64,000 nucleotides of DNA from Mesorhizobium sp. B4-1-3 (GTDB lineage: Bacteria; Pseudomonadota; Alphaproteobacteria; Rhizobiales; Rhizobiaceae). Below the pieces are notes generated by a model. It saw nothing but the letters and a program-made list of their open reading frames with translations, made no database searches and was not told where the DNA came from. This document shows positions 52,160 through 60,638 of the stretch, piece by piece. Numbering within the stretch: position 1 is the first letter of the stretch; every line of letters begins with the position of its first letter. Both the position numbers and the translations under genes were made by a program. The stretch is from contig NZ_VFTG01000012.1 of the NCBI RefSeq assembly GCF_006439355.1, forward strand, positions 1 through 64,000. Direction: 5' to 3'.

Positions 52160-52740
52160 TTCAGGCCCATCCGAACGCCGCCGAAATTGCGCCAGAGCTC
52201 GAACTAAGTCACTGAAATTTAAGATACATTTAGCCGGCAACTTTCGCCGGCTGTCGGCGCAGGTCATTCGGTGTTGCCGTACTATCTGCCGGACCTCCAC
52301 CGTATTCCCACGATGACAGTACCGTCACGTCATAGAGGGCTTCTGACGGTACCTTTTTTGAGCTAAATACCTGAAATAACTCCAAATTCTGAATTCGGCC
52401 CTCAAAAAGCCGCTGACGGTACTTCAGAAGGAGCTGCACCAGCATCGGCGTGCCGCGAACGACATAGGTGTAGGCCGGCGCCGCGCCCGAGGAGCCCGGA
52501 CGCCCGAAGGCGCGCACGAAGGCCAGCGGCACCGACAGAGCGGATCGCGATCGCCGCCCCTTCGGTCTTCGGTTTCGTCACCCTGCCGAAGGTGGTTGCC
52601 GTCATCCATGCCAGGATCGCCTCGAATGTGCGTTCCATCTCGGGGAGCTACGACTTTGGTTCCTTGCGTACCCTGCTTGACAAACAACGAAGCCAGGCGC
52701 CAACTCGACATCGTTTGAGGGATCAACAGGGGGATTTCCC
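52160..52740. other. Gene-poor junction after guaA with decayed fragments
   Basis: 581 bases. It holds the transporter-permease remnant (52430-52540) and, near 52550-52640, a plus-strand protein-like stretch (PSVFGFVTLPKVVAVIHARI) that matches nothing I recognise. AT content rises at 52205-52400. Nothing in it looks like an intact gene. A candidate promoter element TTGACA lies at 52677-52682 ahead of the RiPP-like genes. Confidence 0.5.
52430..52540 (-). pseudogene. Fragment of a polar amino acid ABC transporter permease
   Basis: The minus strand reads APAYTYVVRGTPMLVQLLLK, which is the conserved stretch (AY.YVxRGTPxLVQLF) of His/Glu/Arg-type ABC permeases. Upstream about 15 residues are compatible but the rest of the gene, about 200 residues, is missing, and what follows (KYRQRLFEGRIQ) is not permease-like. 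It is clearly a fossil. Confidence 0.7.
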
Positions 52741-52833
52741 ATGAAGAAGACTTACGAGAAGCCGGTTTGGACGAAACGCGAGCGGCTGAGCAGCGTCATT
52801 GCCGTCGTCCTGTCGAAGGGGGGCGCCCTATGA
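52741..52833 (+). CDS. RiPP-precursor-like peptide 1, 30 residues
   Basis: Translates as MKKTYEKPVWTKRERLSSVI then AVVLSKGGAL. The leader-like Y-x-x-P-x-W/L pattern after a Lys-rich start recalls lasso-peptide and related RiPP precursors annotated in Rhizobiales. A good ribosome site (agggggatttccc) precedes it. Its TGA overlaps the ATG of the second, paralogous peptide (ATGA). No maturation gene (asparagine-synthase-like, transglutaminase-like or radical-SAM) is within this window, so the identity as a RiPP is inference. Confidence 0.6.
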   Translation: MKKTYEKPVWTKRERLSSVIAVVLSKGGAL

Positions 52834-52931
52834 AAAAGACTTACGAGAAGCCTGTCCTGCGGAAGCGTGAGCGCCTTGGCACGGTTGCAGCCCAGGTCGT
52901 CGTGATCTCCGGGCCGATTGGGCCAGCCTGA
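52830..52931 (+). CDS. RiPP-precursor-like peptide 2, 33 residues
   Basis: Translates as MKKTYEKPVLRKRERLGTVA then AQVVVISGPIGPA. The first nine residues equal those of peptide 1 and Y-E-K-P-V-L fits the YxxPxL leader motif. The tail is hydrophobic and Gly/Pro-rich and has no Asp/Glu at the ring-forming positions of classical lasso cores. It overlaps peptide 1 by ATGA and is followed by a terminator 20 bases on, so the pair is a complete small transcription unit. Confidence 0.62.
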   Translation: MKKTYEKPVLRKRERLGTVAAQVVVISGPIGPA

Positions 52932-52951
52932 TCTGGCGTTTTCAGAAGATC

Positions 52952-52986
52952 AAAAGCCCGTCGGCTCCGGTCGGCGGGCTTTTTTG
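52952..52986 (+). terminator. Terminator of the RiPP-like pair
   Basis: aaaagcccg...cgggctttt stem with a partly paired GC loop, then a T-run. It lies 20 bases after the second peptide's stop. Confidence 0.8.
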
Positions 52987-53816
52987 TTGCCGATCAATTC
53001 AGCCTAGCCGGCGCCTCGCCCAAAGTACCGATGCAGGAATGAAGCAGTGGTCTGGATGGCCTCAAGATCGGGACATACCGCGAGCGCTTCTGTCACATTG
53101 TCGCCCGCCGGCCGAGCACCGGGATCAGCATGCATCTCTCCGGCTAAGTTACCGCTGGCTTACTAAAGGCACCTCTAAAGTAATAAGGTGTTAACCGCTG
53201 CCAAGCCTTGCCGACTTTTTTGAACAACACAGCACAATCTTGAAATACTCAAGTCTTGGAATCATGTCTTCTTGAGGCAATTGAAACTATGCCGGGTTTC
53301 ATGCGGCTGACGTGTGGGCAGGCGATCGTCGCCGAGCACCCTGCGCATGCCGGAAGTGCCGAGGAGGACGGGGGACATGCCGAGCTTTGCCCGAACTTGC
53401 GGGTTGCAGCACGCGCCAATCGCCGCGGATTTCCGAAGAGCAGCAGACACACACGATGCGCGGGCGCCAGTCTTTCGGATGGCTGCTTGCGATCTCGATC
53501 ATTGACGCGATGCAACGGCGTTCCGCGGATCACTGGATTTCCAATGTTGTCCCGCTGGGTGTCCGGCAGACCCCCTCGCCCACAGGGCGGCTTAACGGGC
53601 GCCGGAACTACGCAATTTTCTCTTACTCCGGTTGCCTAGAGCAGCATCGCGCTGCATTTTTCAGAGCAGGCTGTCCCGGACAGCCACAGCTGCTTGATCC
53701 CAGCGCTTTCATCCGCCGCAGCCGGCTTCGTCCGAATTTTCAATTGCAATCGCATGCGTGCGCCAGATCCCGACGGCCAGTCGCGAGACCCGCCAGGCTG
53801 GCGCAAAGGGGGCAGA
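52987..53816. other. Gene-poor stretch upstream of the giant autotransporter gene
   Basis: 830 bases. Several frames are open for 60-170 codons but none has a credible start or recognisable product; codon patterns differ from neighbouring genes. It includes an AT-richer part at 53150-53290, a likely place for regulation of the adhesin gene, and ends with caaagggggcaga, the ribosome site of that gene. Confidence 0.5.
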
Positions 53817-56800
53817 ATGAGCCGAATCCAGGATAGTTCAGCAGAGACCCGCAAGCGCCGGAAGGATCTGTCGGCAACCGCGTCCCGCGCCCCTGCCTAC
53901 GGCGCGCGGCTGATGCGCGGTGGTCGGATGACCAAATGGAAAGGCCACGTGGCGAGCCGTGCGCCGCATTTGGCTCAAATCGTGACCGCGACCTCAAAAG
54001 CCTGGGCGGTGACGCTGGTGCCGGCGGCGCTGGTGCTGGCGGTGGCCACGGGGCAGGCGGGCGCCGCGAGCCGATACTGGGACCCCAACGGCACCACGGC
54101 CGGCCGCGGCGGCAGCGGCACATGGGACACGACGTCCAATTTCTGGAGCCCCAATGGCGACGGCCTCAGCGGCCCCTACACGACCTGGAACAATGGCGCC
54201 CTTGATGACGCGTTCTTCGGCGGCACGGCCGGCATAATCAACCTCGCAGCGCCGATTACTGTCCACAGTCTGACCTTCGACGATCTCAATTCTCCCGATG
54301 GAGTCTATACGTTCACGGGCGGCGTATTGACGCTTGGCGGCGTCACGCCGACAATCACCGTAAACGGCAATGCCAATGACAGCGCCACCTTCGGCAACGT
54401 GATTGCCGGCGCGTCTGGCCTGACGAAGGCCGGCGGCGGCGTCCTGGTTCTCAACGGCGCCAACACCTTCTCGGGTGGGATCACGCTCAGCGGCGGCACG
54501 CTGACCTTCAACGGCGACGCGGCGCTCGGAGCCGGCTCCAACAACATCAGCGTTACCGGAAATTCGACGCTGACGAACAGTGGCACGACTTCACTGGCCT
54601 CCGGCCGTACGGTCACGATCGGCAGCGGCAGCACTCTGACAATAGCCAAGACGGGTGCGGGAGATCTTGGCTCCGCGTTTTACACGGGCGCCGGCGCGCT
54701 CAATGTGGCCAACGCAGGTGGTACTACGATCACGCTAAACAATGACAACAACGACTACACAGGTCAGACGAGCTTCAATTCCAGCGGTAGCACAGTCAAC
54801 TTTACGTCGATCCGCAATGTCGGTGGGGGGCCGAGCGCTCTCGGCGCGCCGACAACCGCAGCCAATGGCACGATCATCGCCGGCATCTACCTGGGCAACC
54901 TTGTCTATACCGGCACAGGCGACACCTCCGACCGCAACTGGACCTTGAATGGCGCATATTATAGCGGGCAAACCATAACCAACGGCGGTACGGGCACGCT
55001 CACACTGAGCGGAAACTTTACCGAAAACTATCTCACGCCCGGGTATCCTGGCGTCCCGACCTATACCTTCACCGCCCAGTCGGCCGACATGGTCCTGAGC
55101 GGGGTTATCAGTAGCACCGTAGCCGTTGACCACAGAACCACCTTTAACGGCGGAGGCGCTGGTCGAACCATCACGCTCGGGGGCGCAAATACCTACACCA
55201 GCAATACGACCATCGGCAACGTGACCGTCCGCGCCAGCACGCTCGCGGATATCGGCACGAGCAGCTCCATCGGTATGGCGACGAACCTCGGCAGCGCCAC
55301 CACTGCCGTGAGCATCACCAACAATGGCACGCTCAGCTATGTCGGCGGCGGTGCCAGCACCAATCGAACGATGTCGCTCGATGGGGCGGCCGCGATCAGC
55401 AATGACGGCACCGGCGCGCTCAATCTCACCGGTGGGTTATCGTTCCTTGCCGGCGGCGCTTCCCCCGACGTGCTCACCCTCGGCGGCACTTATGCCGGGG
55501 TCAACACGCTTTCGGGAACGTTGTCGGGCGTTGGCAACCTCGTGATGAACGGCGGAGCGTCCGATGTCTGGTTGCTCACCGCCGCCAATACGTTCACCGG
55601 CCCCAACAGCACGACTCCGCAAAGCATTACTGTCCAAGGCGGCACGCTCAGGGCCGGCAATGCTCAGGCTTTCGGCCTTGGGGTGCCTGCCGCAATCGTG
55701 AACGGCGGTACGCTCGATCTCGGGGGCTTCGACACCACCTTTGTGTCGCTCGCCGGAACCGGCGGCTCGGTGGCGATGGGTGGGAACAACCTCACCATCA
55801 ACGGCACGACAAGCGCGAGCTATGGCGGCAACATTGCCGGCAGCGGCGGCCTTATTAAAGGAGGCACCGGCACCCTCACGCTCGCCGGCGCGAACACGTA
55901 TACGGGCGCCACCACCGTCCAGGGCGGCACGCTCGTGCTCAATTTCGCCGCGGGCGGAGCGCCGGCGAGCAACATCATCTCGAACCTGTCGACGCTCGAC
56001 ATGAGTGGCGGCTCGCTAACGGTAACCGGCGGCAGCGTCGCCAACGCGCAGAGCTTTGCCCAGACAAACATTACGGCCGGCAGCAACACGATCAGCGCGA
56101 CCTCCGGATCGGGTGGCCTCACGCTCAATCTCGGCAATATCAATCACACCGGCGGACTCGTCAATTTCGTGCTGCCGGCCAGCGGCAACATCAAGACAAC
56201 CAGCGCGGCCCTGGGCGGCTGGGCCACCGTCAGCAGCGGTGCCACTACCGACTATGCTCAGGTGGTGGGGGGCAACATCACCGCGTTGACGTCCTATGCG
56301 ACCAAGGACGATGCGTCGACCTGGGTGGATGGCGATATCGTGAGCGACACCGGTGGTGCCGCCAACACGCAGTATTTCGGCACAGTGAGCGATGCGGTCG
56401 ACAACCAGGTACAGCTCGGCGGCCTGAAATATACCGTGGCGAAAGCCAGCACGGTAACGATAGCTGGCGGCAACACACTCGGCGTCGACGGCACGATCAT
56501 TGTCGGATCGTCGGTGGGAAACAATACCCAAACCATCACCGGCGGGCAACTGACCGGACCCATCGGTGGCGGCACGTTGGGTATCCTGCAAAACAACACC
56601 GGTACATTCGTGATCCAGTCCACGGTCGTCGACAATAGCGGCCCGATCGGTGTCACCGTGGCTGGCACGGGCACGGTGAATCTGACCGCCAACAATACCT
56701 ACACCGGGGCGACGACCGTTAGCGGGGGCACTCTATGGGTCGGCACCATCGGCAACGGCGGCACGGCCAGCGCTGTTGGCGCATCGTCCAACGCGTCCTC

Positions 56801-59800
56801 GAACCTGGTGCTCGAAAACGGCAGGCTCCTTTACACCGGGGGCACTTCCGCCACCGACCGCGGTTTCACCCTTGTCAACGGCGGTTCGTCGCGGACGATC
56901 GACGTAGCCAATGCTGCCGCCAACCTGACCTTCACAGGCCTTGTCACCAGTCCTGACGATGCGGGGCTGACGAAGGCCGGCGCCGGCACGCTGACGCTGG
57001 CCAACGCAGCCAATGACTATGTCGGGCCCACCTCCATCACCGGCGGTATTCTCTCGGTCGGCACGCTGGCCAATGGCGGTGTGGCGAGCGGCATCGGCAG
57101 GTCTAGCAGTGCCTCGAGCAATCTGCTGCTTTCGGGTGGCGGTACCCTGCAGTACACGGGCGCCACAACCAGCACCGATCGGGCCTTCACACTCGGCGCG
57201 GGCGGTGGCGGTTTCGATGTGGCGAACGCCGGCACCAGGCTGACGGTCAGCGGCACCGGGGTCGGCCCGGCCGGCACCGGCGCACTGATCAAGAACGGCG
57301 CCGGCACGCTGATACTTTCGGGCACCAACACCTATGTGGGCGGCACCGTCGTCAATGCCGGTACGTTGCAGGCCGGTTCCACCCAGGCATTCGGCGGCGC
57401 CGCGGCAGGTGTCGGCGTTGGTGGCATGACCGTGAACAGCGGCGCCACGCTTGCCCTCGCAGGATTCGATAATACCGTCGGCGGATTGAACGGCAACGGG
57501 ACAGTCGCCCTGGGCTCGGCGACGTTGAAAACCAACAACAATGGCACGTTCTCCGGGAGCATAACCGGCAGCGGCGGGTTCACCAGCGCCGGCAACACGC
57601 AAATTATGACCGGCTGCAATAATACCTATTCCGGAGCGACCACTCTCGCGGGCGGAAACATAACCACCGATTGTATCCAGAATGGCGGCGCGGCAAGTGG
57701 CATCGGCGCGTCGGCCAGTGCTTCGTCGAACCTGATCTTCAACAGCGGCAATCTGGCCTATACCGGCGGCACCGTTACTACTGACCGCGGGTTCACCTTG
57801 ACCGGCAACGGAGGCATCAATGTAACCGATGCCGCCACAACGCTCACGTTTACCGGCACGGTGGTGGGCCCGGCTGGTCTGATCAAGAACGGCGCCGGCA
57901 CCCTGGTGCTTAGCGGCACCAACACCTATAGCGGCGGTACAACCGTTAATGCCGGCATCCTGCGGGCCGGCTCGGCGCAGGCTTTCGGCGGCTCCGGCGG
58001 CATGAATGTCGTGGGCGGTGCGACGCTTGATCTCAACGGGTTTGATAATACGGTCTATTCACTCGACGGTGCCGGCAACGTTTCGATGGGCGCTGGCACG
58101 CTCACCATCATGGGCTACTACGGGGGCACTTTCACGGGCGCCATCAGTGGCACTGGCGGGATCACGCGGACTGGCGGTGGCTATGCGCAAGTGCTGTCTG
58201 GCTGCAACAACAGCTATACCGGCGTGACCACCGTTAATGGCGGCGGCGCCGGGCTCAGCGTCGATTGCCTAGCCAACGGCAACAGCAACAGCTCGATCGG
58301 CGCGGCCAGCGCCGGCGCGGCCAATCTGGTGCTCGACAACGGCGTGCTGACCTATACGGGCGCCGGCGGCGCGACCGGCACAACGGACCGCCTGTTCACT
58401 CTCGGAACGGGTGGCGGCACGCTCGGCGCCTCCGGGACCGGCCCGGTCAGCTTCACCAACACCGGCGCGATCGCGCTGGCCGGCACAAACACTGCCCGCA
58501 CCCTGACACTGCAGGGCACCAACACCGGCAACAACACCCTGTCAGCACTGCTTGCCGACAACGGCACCGGCAAGACATCGCTGACCAAGAGCGGCGCCGG
58601 CACCTGGATCCTCAACAATCCCACCAGCACCTATACCGGCGTTACGACGATTTCGGGCGGTGTGCTCGGCGTCAGCAAGCTCTCGAACGGCCTTCAGGCG
58701 AGCAGCCTCGGCGCTTCGTCCAGCGCGGCCTCCAACCTGGTGATCGGCAACGGCGCAACCTTGCGCTACACCGGCGCCGGCGACAACACCGACCGTCTGT
58801 TCACGCTAGCCGCCGGCTCGACGTCGATTGAATCCTCGGGCACGGGTGTAATCAACTTCACCAACACTGCGGCCGTGACCTATTCGGGCAGCGGGCCGCG
58901 CACGATCGGGCTCGGCGGCACCAATACCGGCCTCAACACCATGGGCGGCCAGATCACCGACGGCCCCGGCGGCGCGACCACGCTCGGCAAAAGTGGTCCC
59001 GGCACCTGGGTGCTCACCGGCAACAACACCTTTACCGGCAACACGGTCATCAACGACGGCAATCTGATGATCGGCAATGGCGGCACCAGTGGCAATGCCG
59101 GCGCCGGCAACGTGATCATTGCGAGCGCAACTTCGACGCTGTCATTCAATCGCAGCGATACGTTCAACTTCACTGGCACGATCACGCCGGACAGCGGCGC
59201 CGGCAAAGGCACGATCGCGCAGATCGGCACCGGCACCACGGTGCTGACCGCGGCCGGCAACAACGTGGCCGCCACCAGTGTCGACGCCGGCACGCTGCAG
59301 GTGAATGGCGGCCTGACCACCGCAACCGTGGCGATGAATGGCGCCGGGACACTCACCGTCAACGGCACGGTCGGAGCCGCGGCAGGCGGCACCTCGACCT
59401 TCACCGGCGATGCGGGCGCGAGCACCATCAACATCGCTACGACCGGCACGCTCAGGGCCAATGGCGATCTCGGCGGCGGCAACGACACCGTCAATGTCAG
59501 CGGCACGCTCGCCACCGGCGCCGCGGCGCTGAACCTCGGCGCCGGCAACGACACGCTGGTGTTGAACGACACTGCCGTATTCACTGGCGCGGGGGTCGAC
59601 GCCGGCACCGGCGGCGAGACCGGCGCAGGCGATACGCTGCAGGTCAACACGACTGCGGGGCGTACGCTGGATGGCGCCAATGTCAGCAATTTCGAGACCC
59701 TCGACAAGCAAGGCGCGGGCACGCTGATACTGACCGGCAATCACAACTACAGCGCCGGCACGACGATCGAGACGGGCACGCTGCAGGTCGGCACCGGCGC

Positions 59801-60638
59801 CGTCGCCGGGGCGCTGACGACGCCAAGCGTGACCGACAACGGCACGCTCGCCTTCAACCTGAACAATAACTACACCTTCGGCGGCGCCATCTCCGGCACC
59901 GGCGCGGTCAACAAGCTCGGCACCGGCGTCACGACGCTCACCGGAACCAACACATATACCGGCGCGACGAACGTCAGTGCCGGCACGCTCATCGTCGACG
60001 GCAATCAATCCGGCGCCACGGGGACGACGACGGTCGCGAGCGGGGCGACGCTGGGCGGCACCGGCACGATCGGCGGCAGCGTCACTGTCGCCGACGGCGG
60101 CACGCTGGCGCCCGGCGAAGCCGGAAATGCTCCGGGAGCGCTCACCATCGATGGCGGGCTGACCCTCAACAACACGTCGGCGGTCAACTTCAATTTCGGC
60201 CAAGCGAACGTGCCGGGCGGCCCGCTCAACGACCTCGTCAATGTCGGCGGCAACCTGACGCTCGACGGCACGCTCAACGTCACGCAGACGACGGGCGGCG
60301 CCTTCGGCCCCGGCGTCTATCGCATCTTCAACTACGGCGGCTCGCTGACAAATAACGGACTCGATGTCACCGACCCCAACTATTCCGTGCAGACCTCGGT
60401 CGCCAACCAGGTCAACCTCGTCAATTCGGCCGGGCTGCAGCTCAGCTACTGGGACGGGGATGCCGGCCCGCATTCCAACAGCATCGTCAACGGCGGCAAC
60501 GGCACCTGGCAAGTGGCGGGCGCCAGCAATAACTGGACCGACATCACAGGCACCTTCGCGGCGCCGTTCGCCAATGCCAGCTTCGCCATCTTCGAGGGCG
60601 CTGCGGGAACGGTCACGGTCGACAACACGAACGGCTAG
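53817..60638 (+). CDS. Giant autotransporter-type adhesin, N-terminal part, ends at an in-frame TAG
   Basis: 2273 residues from ATG 53817 (agggggc upstream). An unusually long basic N-terminus, about 60 residues, precedes a signal-like hydrophobic segment WAVTLVPAALVLAVATG cut near AGAA-SRYWD. The rest is Gly/Thr/Asn-rich beta-helix with many autotransporter-associated repeats of the form L.KxGxGTLxLxGxNTYxGxT, plus five modules of the SNLVL-YTG-TDRGFTL type at about 56770, 57090, 57700, 58300 and 58710. It should be exported and displayed on the cell surface. The reading frame stops at TAG 60636-60638, yet the same frame continues with the same repeat type; see the next feature. Confidence 0.85.
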   Translation: MSRIQDSSAETRKRRKDLSATASRAPAYGARLMRGGRMTKWKGHVASRAPHLAQIVTATSKAWAVTLVPAALVLAVATGQAGAASRYWDPNGTTAGRGGSGTWDTTSNFWSPNGDGLSGPYTTWNNGALDDAFFGGTAGIINLAAPITVHSLTFDDLNSPDGVYTFTGGVLTLGGVTPTITVNGNANDSATFGNVIAGASGLTKAGGGVLVLNGANTFSGGITLSGGTLTFNGDAALGAGSNNISVTGNSTLTNSGTTSLASGRTVTIGSGSTLTIAKTGAGDLGSAFYTGAGALNVANAGGTTITLNNDNNDYTGQTSFNSSGSTVNFTSIRNVGGGPSALGAPTTAANGTIIAGIYLGNLVYTGTGDTSDRNWTLNGAYYSGQTITNGGTGTLTLSGNFTENYLTPGYPGVPTYTFTAQSADMVLSGVISSTVAVDHRTTFNGGGAGRTITLGGANTYTSNTTIGNVTVRASTLADIGTSSSIGMATNLGSATTAVSITNNGTLSYVGGGASTNRTMSLDGAAAISNDGTGALNLTGGLSFLAGGASPDVLTLGGTYAGVNTLSGTLSGVGNLVMNGGASDVWLLTAANTFTGPNSTTPQSITVQGGTLRAGNAQAFGLGVPAAIVNGGTLDLGGFDTTFVSLAGTGGSVAMGGNNLTINGTTSASYGGNIAGSGGLIKGGTGTLTLAGANTYTGATTVQGGTLVLNFAAGGAPASNIISNLSTLDMSGGSLTVTGGSVANAQSFAQTNITAGSNTISATSGSGGLTLNLGNINHTGGLVNFVLPASGNIKTTSAALGGWATVSSGATTDYAQVVGGNITALTSYATKDDASTWVDGDIVSDTGGAANTQYFGTVSDAVDNQVQLGGLKYTVAKASTVTIAGGNTLGVDGTIIVGSSVGNNTQTITGGQLTGPIGGGTLGILQNNTGTFVIQSTVVDNSGPIGVTVAGTGTVNLTANNTYTGATTVSGGTLWVGTIGNGGTASAVGASSNASSNLVLENGRLLYTGGTSATDRGFTLVNGGSSRTIDVANAAANLTFTGLVTSPDDAGLTKAGAGTLTLANAANDYVGPTSITGGILSVGTLANGGVASGIGRSSSASSNLLLSGGGTLQYTGATTSTDRAFTLGAGGGGFDVANAGTRLTVSGTGVGPAGTGALIKNGAGTLILSGTNTYVGGTVVNAGTLQAGSTQAFGGAAAGVGVGGMTVNSGATLALAGFDNTVGGLNGNGTVALGSATLKTNNNGTFSGSITGSGGFTSAGNTQIMTGCNNTYSGATTLAGGNITTDCIQNGGAASGIGASASASSNLIFNSGNLAYTGGTVTTDRGFTLTGNGGINVTDAATTLTFTGTVVGPAGLIKNGAGTLVLSGTNTYSGGTTVNAGILRAGSAQAFGGSGGMNVVGGATLDLNGFDNTVYSLDGAGNVSMGAGTLTIMGYYGGTFTGAISGTGGITRTGGGYAQVLSGCNNSYTGVTTVNGGGAGLSVDCLANGNSNSSIGAASAGAANLVLDNGVLTYTGAGGATGTTDRLFTLGTGGGTLGASGTGPVSFTNTGAIALAGTNTARTLTLQGTNTGNNTLSALLADNGTGKTSLTKSGAGTWILNNPTSTYTGVTTISGGVLGVSKLSNGLQASSLGASSSAASNLVIGNGATLRYTGAGDNTDRLFTLAAGSTSIESSGTGVINFTNTAAVTYSGSGPRTIGLGGTNTGLNTMGGQITDGPGGATTLGKSGPGTWVLTGNNTFTGNTVINDGNLMIGNGGTSGNAGAGNVIIASATSTLSFNRSDTFNFTGTITPDSGAGKGTIAQIGTGTTVLTAAGNNVAATSVDAGTLQVNGGLTTATVAMNGAGTLTVNGTVGAAAGGTSTFTGDAGASTINIATTGTLRANGDLGGGNDTVNVSGTLATGAAALNLGAGNDTLVLNDTAVFTGAGVDAGTGGETGAGDTLQVNTTAGRTLDGANVSNFETLDKQGAGTLILTGNHNYSAGTTIETGTLQVGTGAVAGALTTPSVTDNGTLAFNLNNNYTFGGAISGTGAVNKLGTGVTTLTGTNTYTGATNVSAGTLIVDGNQSGATGTTTVASGATLGGTGTIGGSVTVADGGTLAPGEAGNAPGALTIDGGLTLNNTSAVNFNFGQANVPGGPLNDLVNVGGNLTLDGTLNVTQTTGGAFGPGVYRIFNYGGSLTNNGLDVTDPNYSVQTSVANQVNLVNSAGLQLSYWDGDAGPHSNSIVNGGNGTWQVAGASNNWTDITGTFAAPFANASFAIFEGAAGTVTVDNTNG

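Noticed and set aside
52830..52931. A classical lasso peptide precursor
   Set aside because: The leader pattern fits, but the tail has no Asp or Glu seven to nine residues after a plausible cleavage site and no lasso biosynthetic genes are nearby, so only a general RiPP-like label is given.
53256..53640. Possible gene upstream of the adhesin (frame of 127 codons and competing frames)
   Set aside because: No recognised motifs, no good ribosome site, several overlapping frames equally open, and no membrane or signal features. Treated as non-coding.
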